A stretch of DNA of 64,000 nucleotides from CBDUEF01 sp018063485 (GCA_037045435.1 JBAOID010000041.1:159617-223616); one strand, 5' to 3'. Counted from the stretch's first letter, positions 1-9,734 are shown. Notes: generated by a model from the letters alone, not told the origin. Made by a program: numbers and translations.

Positions 1-1
1 A

Positions 2-682
2 CAGCATTGGCAAGGCACCGCCGATGGCATGGACCAAACCAACGATCCCAAACATTATCGCGAAGCCCATGAAGCACTTGCCAGTGGCAGTTACGATGTG
101 GCGATCTTCACCGAAATGCTGGAGTTGCGCGACGCAATCCGATGGCATGAAAGCCCGTTGTATCTGGCGAAATGGATTGCTCTGGCGCATAAGGCGCGCC
201 CCGATCTGCGCATCTATCTTTATGAAACATGGCATTGGCTGGATGATCCCAAAGGCTGGCTGGAAAGGCTGGACTCCGATCGCGCGGAATTGTGGGAGGA
301 TGGCGTGCTGCGCCCCGCCATGGGCTATCCTGATGTTGGCACAGTCTATGTGATCCCCGGCGGCTCGGTGATGGCCGCAGCGGTGCGTCTGATCGAGGCT
401 GGGCAGGTACCGGGCGTCACATCGCGCCGCGATCTTTTTGCGGTCAATCCCGATGGCTCGCCTGATCCGATCCATTTCAACGATCTTGGCGCCTATCTGA
501 TGGCGCTCACCCATTACGCGGTGATTTATCAGCAGAGTCCCGTTGGCCTGCCGCAGCAATTGGCCCATGCTGATGGCACCCCCGCCATGACCTTCACCCC
601 AGAAGCTGCGGCGATATTACAAGAGGTAGTCTGGCGCGTCGTCTCGGGCTATCGTGCAACCGGAGTGCCGCAAGCGGAGTAA
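2..682 (+). CDS. SGNH-like hydrolase, 5'-truncated by window
   Basis: The reading frame is open from base 2, and an in-frame ATG at 29 is internal, because the codons before it (QHWQGTADG) align with the NWDHSAQAEG region of the next protein. The gene therefore starts outside the window. About 226 residues are visible. The C-terminal half has DPIHFND, matching the Asp-x-x-His block of SGNH/GDSL hydrolases, and IYLYETWHWL parallels VYLYETWPSL downstream. The nucleophile block lies upstream of the window. It ends 3 bp before the next gene, to which it is related, so the pair looks like a tandem duplication in one operon. A role in removing acyl groups from an extracellular polysaccharide is inferred from the following glycosidase-like and glycosyltransferase genes. 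Confidence 0.6.
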   Translation, partial: QHWQGTADGMDQTNDPKHYREAHEALASGSYDVAIFTEMLELRDAIRWHESPLYLAKWIALAHKARPDLRIYLYETWHWLDDPKGWLERLDSDRAELWEDGVLRPAMGYPDVGTVYVIPGGSVMAAAVRLIEAGQVPGVTSRRDLFAVNPDGSPDPIHFNDLGAYLMALTHYAVIYQQSPVGLPQQLAHADGTPAMTFTPEAAAILQEVVWRVVSGYRATGVPQAE

Positions 683-685
683 GTC

Positions 686-3190
686 ATGGGTGTGCTGGCC
701 CTGTTGTTCGATGTCCTGTTCGTGGGCCACAGCCTTGTCGGCCCGAACCTGCCCACCCTGACCGATGCCGCCCTACGCGCCATGGGGCAACCGGCCCGTG
801 TGCAGGCACAAATCATCAACGGCGCGACACTGGCCTATAACTGGGACCATTCAGCGCAAGCCGAAGGTGTCGACGCCCGTGCCATTCTGACTGCCAGTGG
901 CACAGATGTGCTGATCCTGACCGAAGCACAGCCAGTTGCGATGGCGGTTAAATGGTCTGACACCGCCACCCATGCCGCCGATTTCGCCAAGCTGGCACAG
1001 GCAGCCAACCCGCAGGTGCGGGTCTATCTTTACGAAACCTGGCCCAGCCTGAACTCTGGCCCCGGCAATGTCACCAAGGATGATCCTGACGCGGAACTGC
1101 CGTGGCGGCAACGCATTGATAAGGATGCGGCGCTTTGGCAAAGCATCATGCGCGATACCGCCGCCAGATCGGGCGTGGCGGTCGGGATCATTCCGGCGGG
1201 TCAGGCCATGGCGGCCATGGCCGATGCAATCGCGGCGGGAAAAGCCCGCGGACTGACATCAATCAATGATCTTTTTGTTGATGACATCCACCCGAATGGC
1301 AAAGGCCTTTATTTCGTTGCCATGGTTCAAGCCGCCGCCATTACCGGCAAAAGCCCAAAGGGCCTGCCCGCCAAGATCACCCGATCCTGGCAATCGCGCG
1401 ATGCAATCCTATCGCCCGAACTGGCCAACATGATGCAAGAAATTGCTTGGCAAGTCGTTGAGGCCGCACCAGTTGCAGCCAAAGAGACTGTCACCCCGCC
1501 CGAAAATACGCCGCCAGCACCCGAAGCCGCGGCCTCAACCACCAGCAATCCAGTTCCCGCCATCGAACCAATGCCAAGTTTCGCACCGATCACCAATCCT
1601 GATCTTGCCATCGGTCTGGCCGGGGTGAATGACTGGTCAGTTCAGCAACCGTTCCTGAACATCATGAAAACCGCCCGTCCATGGATCGGCCATTTGCCCG
1701 GTCAATGGGGCGGCTGGGGCCATGATGATCTGGCGAAGGCGGGCGCTCTTGGCCCCGGTGGCTGGCCCCTTCGCCTGCCTCCCGAACTCACGGGGATTTC
1801 CACCCTGATCCTGACGGATCTGCCCGCCGAAGCGGCAGGCATGGCGGGAAGGTATCTCTTGACCTATTCAGGCAAAGGCACGCTGAAAGTTGAAGGTCGT
1901 GCCGCGATCGTCGAGGCTGCCGCGGGCAGTATCAGCTTTGATTATACCCCCGGCGAAGGTGGCGTCTTGATCACCCTTGCTGCCATTGATCCTGCCGATC
2001 CGATCCGCGATCTCACGGTGGTGCGCGCCGACCGCGCCACTGCGCTTGCAGCAGGGGAAATCTTCAACCCCGATTGGCTGGCGCGCCTGAGTGGTGTCAA
2101 GGGTTTGCGCTTTATGGACTGGATGCAGACCAATGACAGCCCTCTTGCCCATGATGCCGACCGCCCCCTGGCCGAGGATTACACCTATGCCCGTATAGGT
2201 GTTCCGGCCGAGGTCATGGTGGCATTGGCAAACCAGTTGAAGGCCGACGCCTGGTTCACCTTGCCGCATCTGTCGGATGATACATTGGTGCGCCACTATG
2301 CCGAAATCGCCCATGACGGGCTGAACCCCGGCCTGAAAGCGCAGGTCGAGTTTTCCAACGAGGTCTGGAACTGGCAATTTGCCCAAAGCCGCTGGGCCGA
2401 GGAACAAGGCAAGGCGCGCTGGCAACAGGATCACACCTGGGTGCAATTCTACGCCTTGCGAGCATCACAGGTGGCCGACATCTGGGCCGAAGTATTCGCT
2501 GATGATCCATCTCGGCTGGTGCGGATTGTCTCGGTGCAAACCGGCTGGCTTGGGCTGGAACAGCAAATCCTTGATGCCCCCCTTGTCATGGCCGAAACCG
2601 GGCAGGCTCCGGCCATGAGTTTTGACGCCTATGCGGTGACCGGCTATTTTTCCGCCCTGCTTGGCTCTGATCAAAAGACCGCCATCGTCAAGGACTGGCT
2701 GGCCCGATCCGAGCAGGCAGCAAAAGCCGCCGCCCCCGCCAATGGCGCCGATGCCTATATCGCCGCGCATCGCTATGATCTGGCGGTGGATCTGGCGGCA
2801 CAGGAGTTGCGTGACGGCTCCGTCACCCAAGACCCGACGGATTCGGTGGCGCAGGTTCTGAGCGAAATCCTGCCCTATCACGCTGCGGTCGCCGCTGATC
2901 ATGGGTTAAGGTTGATGATGTATGAAGGCGGCAGCCATGTGGTCGGCTATGGGGCGCAAGCAGATGACCCGGCGCTGACCGATTTTTTCACCTATCTGAA
3001 TTTCACCCCGCAAATGGGCGCACTTTATACCCAGATGATGCAGGGCTGGCACTTGCAATCGGACGCGCCGTTCAACGCCTTTGTCGATGTCTATCGCCCC
3101 GGAAAATGGGGAAGCTGGGGGGCGCTGCGCCATCTGGGCGATGACAACCCGCGCTGGGAGGCCTTGGCCAAAGGCTGCCCGACATGCTGA
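686..3190 (+). CDS. SGNH hydrolase-like / clan-A glycosidase-like fusion protein
   Basis: 834 residues in two parts. Residues 1-260 are SGNH-like, with GHSLVG near residue 14 as the probable nucleophile block and DIHPNGKG near 200 as the Asp/His block. A Pro/Ala-rich linker spans roughly 265-310. Residues 310-830 have a TIM-barrel glycosidase flavour: VEFSNEVWNW near 555-564 looks like the Asn-Glu acid/base motif of clan GH-A, and MYEGGSH near 744-750 could carry the nucleophile Glu. No convincing signal peptide is seen at the chosen start, although the N-terminus is hydrophobic. The stop overlaps the next glycosyltransferase start by 7 bp. The substrate is unknown. The combination suggests an enzyme that deacylates and trims an exopolysaccharide, but this is inference. 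Confidence 0.6.
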   Translation: MGVLALLFDVLFVGHSLVGPNLPTLTDAALRAMGQPARVQAQIINGATLAYNWDHSAQAEGVDARAILTASGTDVLILTEAQPVAMAVKWSDTATHAADFAKLAQAANPQVRVYLYETWPSLNSGPGNVTKDDPDAELPWRQRIDKDAALWQSIMRDTAARSGVAVGIIPAGQAMAAMADAIAAGKARGLTSINDLFVDDIHPNGKGLYFVAMVQAAAITGKSPKGLPAKITRSWQSRDAILSPELANMMQEIAWQVVEAAPVAAKETVTPPENTPPAPEAAASTTSNPVPAIEPMPSFAPITNPDLAIGLAGVNDWSVQQPFLNIMKTARPWIGHLPGQWGGWGHDDLAKAGALGPGGWPLRLPPELTGISTLILTDLPAEAAGMAGRYLLTYSGKGTLKVEGRAAIVEAAAGSISFDYTPGEGGVLITLAAIDPADPIRDLTVVRADRATALAAGEIFNPDWLARLSGVKGLRFMDWMQTNDSPLAHDADRPLAEDYTYARIGVPAEVMVALANQLKADAWFTLPHLSDDTLVRHYAEIAHDGLNPGLKAQVEFSNEVWNWQFAQSRWAEEQGKARWQQDHTWVQFYALRASQVADIWAEVFADDPSRLVRIVSVQTGWLGLEQQILDAPLVMAETGQAPAMSFDAYAVTGYFSALLGSDQKTAIVKDWLARSEQAAKAAAPANGADAYIAAHRYDLAVDLAAQELRDGSVTQDPTDSVAQVLSEILPYHAAVAADHGLRLMMYEGGSHVVGYGAQADDPALTDFFTYLNFTPQMGALYTQMMQGWHLQSDAPFNAFVDVYRPGKWGSWGALRHLGDDNPRWEALAKGCPTC

Positions 3191-4006
3191 GCGTGATCAT
3201 CCCCGCCTCGAATGAAGAGGGCTATATCGGCACCTGCCTGACCGCGCTGTTCTCGTCAGACCCGGTTCCTGGCGGGGCCGAGGCCATCGTGGTTGCCAAT
3301 GGCTGCCGCGACGGAACGGTTGCCATGGCGCGCGGATTGACCGCAATGGCCAAGGCGGCGGGATGGGGCCTGACCGTGATCGAACGCGCCGAGGGCGGCA
3401 AACCCGGCGCTCTGAATGCAGGTGATGCCATGGCGCAGGGAAATCTGCGCACCTATCTTGATGCCGATGTTGTGGTTTCCCCCGGCCTGATAGCCGCGCT
3501 TGCACGGGCACTTTCTGGCCAAACAGCGCGCTATGCCACCGGCACCGCTCAGATCCCGCCAGCCCACAGCATGATTACCCGCGCCTATTCAGGGTTTTGG
3601 CAGCGCCTGCCCTTCGCCCGCTCGAACGCGCCCGGCTATGGTCTGTTCGCGGTGAATGAGGCGGGCCGCGCCCGTTGGGGCGATTTTCCCGCGATCATCT
3701 CGGATGATACCTTTGTGCGCCTGCATTTCCTGCCCAGCGAGCGCGTGCAGGTGCTCGACGCCTATGACTGGCCAATGATCGAGGGCTTTAGCCGCCCTGA
3801 CCCGCGTACGCCGCAGGCAAGACGCCGGCGTGGCCGAGATCGGACGGCTTTATCCCGAACTTCTGGCGCGCGAGGGCAAGGTGCGCCTGAGCAATGGCGA
3901 ACTGGTCGCCTTGGCGCTGCGCGATCCGGTTGGCTTTGCCACCTATGCCGCTGTCAGCCTTGCCGTGCGGCGCGGAAAAGCCTCGGACTGGACCCGAGGG
4001 CGTTAA
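3184..4006 (+). CDS. Glycosyltransferase family 2 (frameshifted)
   Basis: The N-terminus has the GT-A fold signatures SVIIPASNEEGYIG and VVANGCRDGT, the metal-binding DxD in YLDADVVVSPG near residue 92, and ISDDTFVRLHF near 172 as the acceptor/base region. After DWPMIEGF the frame breaks near 3795-3797. Dropping one C of the CCC run restores a continuous protein of about 273 residues whose C-terminus includes GRLYPELLAREGKV and ends at TAA 4004-4006. Without the correction the frame runs on to 4182 with unrelated sequence. It overlaps the upstream fusion gene by 7 bp and meets exonuclease III tail to tail with a 3-bp overlap. It probably makes a cell-surface or secreted polysaccharide; the donor sugar cannot be told. 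Confidence 0.75.
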
Positions 4007-4795
4007 AGATCAAAGCTGGCAAAAACCGGCGCATGATCACTTGGTTGGGCCCAGCCGCGTGTCGGGCGCAAGATCCGGCTGCCATGACCCGACGCTGCAA
4101 TGTCGCCCGTTGCCCAGATATGATCCAACCGTCGCCCTTTGTCGGCGGTATCCCAATCCGCTGCGCGGTAAGACCACCATGAATAGAGCTGCCCCTCGGG
4201 AATATCGGCGCGGGTCACATCCGGCCCAGCCTCCGGCCTCCATCACCGCACCAAAATGCTCGACCTCGATCGGGGTGTGGCTGACGATCTTCAACAGCGC
4301 CTTGTGGCTCCAGACATCATCCTCGCGTGGGGCGATGTTCAGATCGCCCACCAGGATTGACCGGCTTGGCCGCTCGGTGTGGAACCAATCGCGCATCTCG
4401 GTCAGGTAATCCAGCTTTTGCCCGAATTTCTCATTCTGCGCCCGGTCCGGAATATCCCCCCCCGCAGGCACATAGCAGTTGTGGATCACTACCCCGTTTT
4501 CCAACCGTGCCGCCACATGGCGCGCATGGCCCAGCGTTGGCGAAATCGCGGCCCCCCGCATCGGTAAGCGGCAGTTTTGACAGGATGGCCACGCCGTTAT
4601 AGCCCTTTTGCCCCCGCGCCACGATGTGGTTGTAGCCCAAGCGCCCGGAACTGCTCCATCGGGATCAACTCCACCGGGCTTTTGCACTCTTGCAAACACA
4701 GGATATCGGGCGATTCTTCTTGCATCAACCTCGCAACAAGACCTTCGCGCAAACGCACCGAATTGATGTTCCAGGTTGCAAGGGTAAAGGACCAT
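4003..4795 (-). CDS. xthA: Exodeoxyribonuclease III (four frameshifts)
   Basis: Four pieces in three frames join into one 262-residue protein, the normal XthA length: LATWNINSVRLREG (metal-binding Asn), DILCLQECK (catalytic Glu), GYNGVAILSKLPL, LVGDLNIAPREDD (Asp/Asn pair), RRLDHIWAT and QPSDHAPVFASFDL (catalytic Asp-His). Extra bases are inferred near 4792, 4636-4638, 4528-4532 and 4221-4222. ATG at 4795 is the likely start, with one extra G just after it, giving MSFTLATWN. The enzyme acts at abasic sites and as a 3'-5' exonuclease in base-excision repair. All catalytic segments are present, so sequencing error is more likely than loss of the gene. Confidence 0.85.
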
Positions 4796-4861
4796 GGCGC
4801 GCTCCGTTTTTGATGCCGCACCCTATCGTCAAGCACAGGTGCGATACAACCAAGGCCGGGT

Positions 4862-4890
4862 AAAAAAGAGGCCGGGCACAAGGCCCGGCC
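4862..4890 (-). terminator. Rho-independent terminator, leftward
   Basis: On the minus strand GGCCGGGC and GCCCGGCC form an 8-bp stem (4870-4877 with 4883-4890), followed by a T-rich run (TCTTTTTT). It lies about 110 bp past the end of the CenR-like regulator and before xthA, so it probably ends the regulator transcript. Confidence 0.75.
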
Positions 4891-5001
4891 AGGTCCAACA
4901 GGGAGGTGCCATGTCATAACCCCGACATGGCAAGGGGAACCTTTGGCGAAACTCACGCCTGACTCTCACCCTATGTTTCAATTCAGACAACAATATGACG
5001 T

Positions 5002-5688
5002 TTACGCAACCAATTTATAGCCACCGCTCTCAGTTATCAGCAGACGTGCGTTAGATGGGTCACTCTCGATCTTCTGGCGCAACCGGTAGATGTGGGTCTC
5101 AAGCGTATGAGTGGTGACGCCCGCGTTATATCCCCACACCTCATGCAAAAGCACATCACGGGCCACAACCGCGGATTGTGCGCGATAGAGGTATTTGAGA
5201 ATATTGGTTTCTTTCTCGGTCAGCCGGATTTTCTTGTCCTTGGCATCTACCAGCAATTTCAGCGCCGGCTTGAAGGTGTATTGCCCCAGTTGGAACACCG
5301 CATCCTCGGATTGCTCATGCTGGCGCAACTGCGCACGGATGCGTGCCAAAAGCACCGGAAACTTGAACGGCTTGGTCACATAATCATTCGCACCCGAATC
5401 AAGACCCAGAATGGTGTCCGAATCAGTGTCGTGCCCGGTCAACATCATGATCGGGCTTTTCACCCCGGTCTTGCGCATCCGGCGGCACAACTCACGTCCG
5501 TCGGTGTCTGGCAAACCAACGTCAAGGATCACCAGATCGTAAAGCCCGGCCTTGGCCTTCTCCATCCCTTCGACACCATTGCGTGCCTCAAAGACATCAA
5601 AATCCTCGGTCATCACCAGTTGTTCGCTCAGCGCCTCGCGCAGATCGTCATCGTCGTCCACCAGCAGAACTTTACGCAGCGTTGCCAT
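5002..5688 (-). CDS. cenR: OmpR/PhoB-family response regulator, CenR-like
   Basis: 228 residues from the ATG at 5688. A longer reading to 5736 adds a non-conserved stretch. The receiver domain (about 3-120) has the acidic cluster VDDDDDL, phospho-acceptor Asp56 in LVILDVGLPDTDG, and the YVTKPF lysine. The C-terminal winged helix (about 130-226) contains LTEKETNILKYLYRA, VWGYNAGVTTHTLETHIYRLRQKIE and GGYKLVA. This wording is close to Caulobacter CenR, an essential cell-envelope regulator with kinase CenK, so that name is offered by family resemblance. No kinase gene is adjacent. It is divergent from ribA across about 165 bp. Confidence 0.75.
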   Translation of the reverse strand: MATLRKVLLVDDDDDLREALSEQLVMTEDFDVFEARNGVEGMEKAKAGLYDLVILDVGLPDTDGRELCRRMRKTGVKSPIMMLTGHDTDSDTILGLDSGANDYVTKPFKFPVLLARIRAQLRQHEQSEDAVFQLGQYTFKPALKLLVDAKDKKIRLTEKETNILKYLYRAQSAVVARDVLLHEVWGYNAGVTTHTLETHIYRLRQKIESDPSNARLLITESGGYKLVA

Positions 5689-5854
5689 TTCGGCCTCCAT
5701 CACACCGGGTTTCATTGGCCCCTTGCGCCATGACATGCGCCTGCTTCACCCTTGCGACAAGATTTGCAACAATGTTCTCACGCGGTCGTGTCGTCAGCCC
5801 GTCCTTTGTTTCAATTCCGCGCCCCGTGGCCTAAGGAAGAAACAGGAGATTGAA

Positions 5855-6940
5855 ATGAGCCTGACACCATCCCGCACCGAAACCCTTGCCCGCGCCCGCA
5901 GCGATTTGCGCTTGGGCCTGCCAGTGGTGCTTACGCATGGTGGAAGCGCCATGTTGGCCGCAGCCGTCGAAGAGCTGTCGAATGAAAGACTGCAATCCCT
6001 GCGCAAATTCGGCCCTATGGAGTTGGCCCTGACAGCGCGCCGCGCCGAAACCTTGAAGGCCCGCGTGTATGATGGCGATCTGGTGCGGCTATCGGTGCCG
6101 AAAGAAGCAGATCTGCGGTGGCTCTGCGCGCTGGCCAACCCAACCGATGATTTGAATACCCCACTCAAAGGTCCGCTGCACGCGTTGCGCGATGGTTCGG
6201 CGGACCTGCATCGCACCGCCCTCGTCTTGGCAAAATCGGCACAACTTCTGCCCGCGATGCTTCTGGTTGCGCTGCCTGATGGCTCCTCCTTTGCGGCACA
6301 GCATCACCTGACACTGGTTTCGGATGATCTGTGGCCCGATCTGACCCGACTTGCTCCACTTTCATCCGTCGTCTCTGCCCGCCTGCCAATTCAGGCCTCC
6401 AACGCCGGTCGCCTGCACATCTTTCGCCCCGACGATGGCGGCGCTGAACACTATGCTGTTGAAATCGGTCGCCCGGATCGCGCCGAACCGGTGCTGACTC
6501 GCCTCCATTCCGCCTGTTTTACCGGCGATGTTCTGGGCAGTCTGAAATGTGATTGCGGCCCCCAACTTCATGCAGCCCTTGCCCAGATGGGGTCAGAAGG
6601 ATCGGGCCTGCTGCTCTATCTCAACCAAGAAGGTCGCGGCATCGGTCTTGCCAACAAGCTGCGCGCCTACGCCCTGCAAGATCAAGGCTTTGATACGGTA
6701 GAGGCAAACCACCGCCTTGGCTTTGAAGATGATGAACGCGATTTCCGCATCGGGGCGATGATCCTGCAAAAGCTGGGGTTTTCTGCAGTCCGCTTGCTGA
6801 CCAACAACCCCCGGAAACTGGCGATGCTGGCCGACTGCGGTATCACCGTGACGGAACGGGTGCCTCTGCATGTCGGCCATACCGCCCAAAACCGCGCCTA
6901 CCTTGCCACCAAAGCCGCAAAATCAGGTCATTTGCCGTAG
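5855..6940 (+). CDS. ribA: GTP cyclohydrolase II with N-terminal extension
   Basis: 361 residues starting at the ATG at 5855, preceded by AGGAG at 5844-5848. The upstream open frame back to 5552 overlaps the divergent regulator and is not used. The C-terminal 200 residues are RibA: zinc ligands in CFTGDVLGSLKCDC (C-x10-C-x-C), the catalytic loop NQEGRGIGLANK, and LLTNNPRKL. RibA opens GTP to the first riboflavin intermediate. The N-terminal 150 residues (LGLPVVLTHGG to LLPAMLLVAL) occupy the position of the DHBP synthase (RibB) domain of bifunctional proteins, but I see none of its acidic motifs, so it looks like a degenerate RibB-like domain. Family usual length for RibA alone is about 200. 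Confidence 0.9.
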   Translation: MSLTPSRTETLARARSDLRLGLPVVLTHGGSAMLAAAVEELSNERLQSLRKFGPMELALTARRAETLKARVYDGDLVRLSVPKEADLRWLCALANPTDDLNTPLKGPLHALRDGSADLHRTALVLAKSAQLLPAMLLVALPDGSSFAAQHHLTLVSDDLWPDLTRLAPLSSVVSARLPIQASNAGRLHIFRPDDGGAEHYAVEIGRPDRAEPVLTRLHSACFTGDVLGSLKCDCGPQLHAALAQMGSEGSGLLLYLNQEGRGIGLANKLRAYALQDQGFDTVEANHRLGFEDDERDFRIGAMILQKLGFSAVRLLTNNPRKLAMLADCGITVTERVPLHVGHTAQNRAYLATKAAKSGHLP

Positions 6941-7069
6941 GACCTGCGCAACCCATGCCAAGAAACGGATTGGAGCGCGCCCAAGGCGCAACCTGAAAGA
7001 AATCAAGCCGATCCTTCAGGCCGAAATCCTGACCACCGATCCTGCCCTGCGCCGCCAATAGCAAATCTG

Positions 7070-7717
7070 TCACACGCGCGCCCCGAAAATCGCGGAACCA
7101 ACCCGAACATGGGTGGCACCCGCCGCTATGGCAGCCTCGAAATCGCCACTCATCCCCATGGACAACCCACTCAGCCCGTTGCGCGCCGCCATTTCTGCCA
7201 AAACCGCAAAATGTGGTGCCGCATCCTCTGCGTCGGGCGGAATGCACATCAGGCCCGCCAGTGGCAAATCCATCCCCCGGCAATCCTTGATGAACGGATC
7301 GAGATCCGCAGGCATGACTCCGGCCTTTTGCGGCTCTTCGCCGGTGTTGACCTGAACAAACAACTCGGGCGATGTGCCGCGCGCCTGTGCCAGCTTTGCC
7401 AGCTTTCCAGCCAGCGACAGCCGGTCAACCGTATGGATCGCGTCAAACAACTCAACCGCCAGCCTGGCTTTGTTGGTCTGCAATGGCCCGATCATATGCA
7501 CTGTCACCGGTCCGAATTCCGCGCGAAAATCGGGCCATTTGGCCGCTGCCTCCTGCACATAATTCTCACCAAATTCCCGATGCCCCGCCGCCAGAACGGC
7601 CCTGACCCGCGCATCAGGTTGGATCTTCGACACCGCTATCAGGCGCACGGAACCGGGCAACCGCCCCGCTTTGGCCTCGGCAGCGGCGATTCTGCGGGTT
7701 ATCTCTTGCAATGACAT
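7070..7717 (-). CDS. yggS: YggS-family pyridoxal phosphate homeostasis protein
   Basis: 215 residues from ATG 7717. It is a single-domain PLP-binding TIM barrel like the alanine racemase N-terminal domain. SVRLIAVSKIQPD carries the PLP lysine, followed by FGENYVQEA, HMIGPLQTNKA, HTVDRLSLA, FVQVNTGEEPQKAG and the phosphate-binding MGMSGDFEAAI. Members bind PLP without known catalysis and keep its free level in check. It stands alone: converging with ribA on one side (about 130 bp) and divergent from the sulfotransferase on the other. Confidence 0.9.
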   Translation of the reverse strand: MSLQEITRRIAAAEAKAGRLPGSVRLIAVSKIQPDARVRAVLAAGHREFGENYVQEAAAKWPDFRAEFGPVTVHMIGPLQTNKARLAVELFDAIHTVDRLSLAGKLAKLAQARGTSPELFVQVNTGEEPQKAGVMPADLDPFIKDCRGMDLPLAGLMCIPPDAEDAAPHFAVLAEMAARNGLSGLSMGMSGDFEAAIAAGATHVRVGSAIFGARV

Positions 7718-7844
7718 GGCGCACCTTCTTTGCTTTCTTGATACTTGGCCACAGACCGATGCCAAAGAAAAGACCGCTCCACCAGAGTTGAACCTCATGG
7801 ACCCAGGGCTTATGACGTAGGCAGCAATGACATCAGGCGTACCC

Positions 7845-9656
7845 ATGACGATCAACATCGACCAGACTCTTCGCAACGCCCGCGCCGAAATCAAGGCGGG
7901 GCGCCCAGGCCTCGCGCGGGCCGCCATGTTGGAGGCTCTGGATCGGTATCCGACCAACACCCGCTTGATGACGCTGCTGATCGAGGCACAGGAGGCCGCC
8001 ACAGGCCTTCCCGCCCGCCCGTTCACCCAAGCCCATGTGAGGCGTTACCTGCAAATCAAGGCCAATCTCGGGATTCTGAATGCTCTGGAAGAGGCCGTTG
8101 CCTGGGTAAGGATAAACCCCAGGAATGCCAGCGCGCACAATCTTTTCGGGCAGGGCCTCTTCGAGGCAGACCATAAACTTGCAGGACTGAAACATCTCAA
8201 ACTGGCCGTAACGCTGGACCCGGCCTATTGGGGCGCAAGCCTGAATTTTTCAAATGGCTTGAAGGCAATCGGCAAGACAACCGAAGCCGGCAATGTATTG
8301 GTGCGCGCGCTCAAGCATAACCCGGACGAGGTGCCTTTGCTGCAAGCCCTGACACAGATCAGGGCAATTCAGAAACGTGACGCCGAAGCCGTTGAGATTT
8401 TCGAACGGCTTGAGAAAAACGACCCCGACAATCCCGATCTGATAACTCAACTTCTTGCGGCAATGGTTGCGGCTGGCCAACTTGACAAGGCGCGCACAGG
8501 CTTTCAGCAAGCTCGCCTGAAATGGCCCAATGATTTCCGCTTCATGGTGAATCACGGTAACTTTCTGTTCTCCGAAGGGGATCTTGCCGGAGCGGAAGCC
8601 GAGTTTCGCAGGGCAATCGACGCCCATCCAAACGCTGGCTCGCTCTATTTCAGCCTGTGCCGCGTGGTGGATCTTCCCGCGGACGATCCGAAGATCAAAA
8701 CCATGCTGGATCTGCTGGAAGCCCCCTCATCAACCGAGGGCGACAAGACCGCTCTGCACTTTGCCCTGTCCAAGACATTTGAAGCGCTGGGTGAGGTTGA
8801 TGCGGCTTTCAAGCATCTGCAACTCGGCAATGATTTGCGCAGCAAGGCTGCGAATTACTCCTTTGATGTGACCAAAAGCTTTTACAAGGATCTGATGCGC
8901 CGATTTGCCCGCGATGCACTCCCCCCACTCACCCCAACTGCGCCGATAAAACGCCGCCCGGTGTTCATTCTGGGCATGATGCGCTCAGGCACCACATTGA
9001 CCGAACAGATATTGTCGTCGCATCCACTGGTTTACGGCGCGGGCGAGTTGGAGAACCTCTCTGCGGTTCTGGCCAGAGAGCTGGAGCCACCGGCTAAGGA
9101 ATTCACCACCGAGACCTTGCAGCGCATCCGTGACGGGTATCTGGAGATGTTGGACGCCCTGCCCGGATCAGAGCCTGTGGTTGTCGACAAACTTCCCGCC
9201 AACTATCGCTTGATCGGGCTGATCCGCAAAGCCCTGCCCGAAGCCAGGATTCTGCATATGCAGCGCGATCCGGTCGCCGTGTGCTGGTCGATCTACAAGA
9301 CCTTCTTCACAAATATCGAACTTGGATACACCAACTCCTTGCAGGACGTGATGGCGTATCATGATCTTTACACCGAAGTGATGGATTTCTGGCGAAGTGA
9401 ATATCCCGGTGAATTCATGGAAGTGGATTATGAAAAGCTGACGCGGGATCCGGAAACATCCATTCGCGCGATCCTTGATTATTGCGGGCTGGAATTTGAC
9501 CCTGCCTGTCTGGCACCGGAAAACAACAAGAAATCGGTGCGGACGGCCTCGATCAAACAGGTGCGTTCGGGCATCTACACCGGCAGCTCTTCAAAATGGC
9601 GGGGGTTCGAGCCTTATCTGGCCCCTCTGGTTGAACATTTCGCGGCCAGGTCCTGA
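7845..9656 (+). CDS. TPR-repeat sulfotransferase family protein
   Basis: About 603 residues. ATG at 7845 (MTINIDQTL) is preferred; an in-frame ATG at 7827 would add six residues. Residues 5-330 are helical TPR-like repeats, for example LAGAEAEFRRAIDAHPNAGSL. From about 368 there is a sulfotransferase domain: the PAPS 5'-phosphosulfate loop PVFILGMMRSGTTLTEQILS, the GAGELENL segment, and the 3'-phosphate region ARILHMQRDPVAVCWSIYKT. Such TPR-sulfotransferases are common in Rhodobacteraceae and have no settled substrate. A terminator follows it. Confidence 0.85.
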   Translation: MTINIDQTLRNARAEIKAGRPGLARAAMLEALDRYPTNTRLMTLLIEAQEAATGLPARPFTQAHVRRYLQIKANLGILNALEEAVAWVRINPRNASAHNLFGQGLFEADHKLAGLKHLKLAVTLDPAYWGASLNFSNGLKAIGKTTEAGNVLVRALKHNPDEVPLLQALTQIRAIQKRDAEAVEIFERLEKNDPDNPDLITQLLAAMVAAGQLDKARTGFQQARLKWPNDFRFMVNHGNFLFSEGDLAGAEAEFRRAIDAHPNAGSLYFSLCRVVDLPADDPKIKTMLDLLEAPSSTEGDKTALHFALSKTFEALGEVDAAFKHLQLGNDLRSKAANYSFDVTKSFYKDLMRRFARDALPPLTPTAPIKRRPVFILGMMRSGTTLTEQILSSHPLVYGAGELENLSAVLARELEPPAKEFTTETLQRIRDGYLEMLDALPGSEPVVVDKLPANYRLIGLIRKALPEARILHMQRDPVAVCWSIYKTFFTNIELGYTNSLQDVMAYHDLYTEVMDFWRSEYPGEFMEVDYEKLTRDPETSIRAILDYCGLEFDPACLAPENNKKSVRTASIKQVRSGIYTGSSSKWRGFEPYLAPLVEHFAARS

Positions 9657-9677
9657 AAATCTTTCCCTGATGAAACA

Positions 9678-9710
9678 GCAAGGCCCAGAGGAAACTCCGG
9701 GCCTTTTTGC
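9678..9710 (+). terminator. Rho-independent terminator of the sulfotransferase gene
   Basis: AAGGCCC at 9680-9686 pairs with GGGCCTT at 9699-9705, with an inner GAGG/CTCC pairing around an AAA loop, followed by TTTTT. It sits about 25 bp after the stop. Confidence 0.8.
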
Positions 9711-9734
9711 TTTCCGAAATTGTCGCATTTCAAA

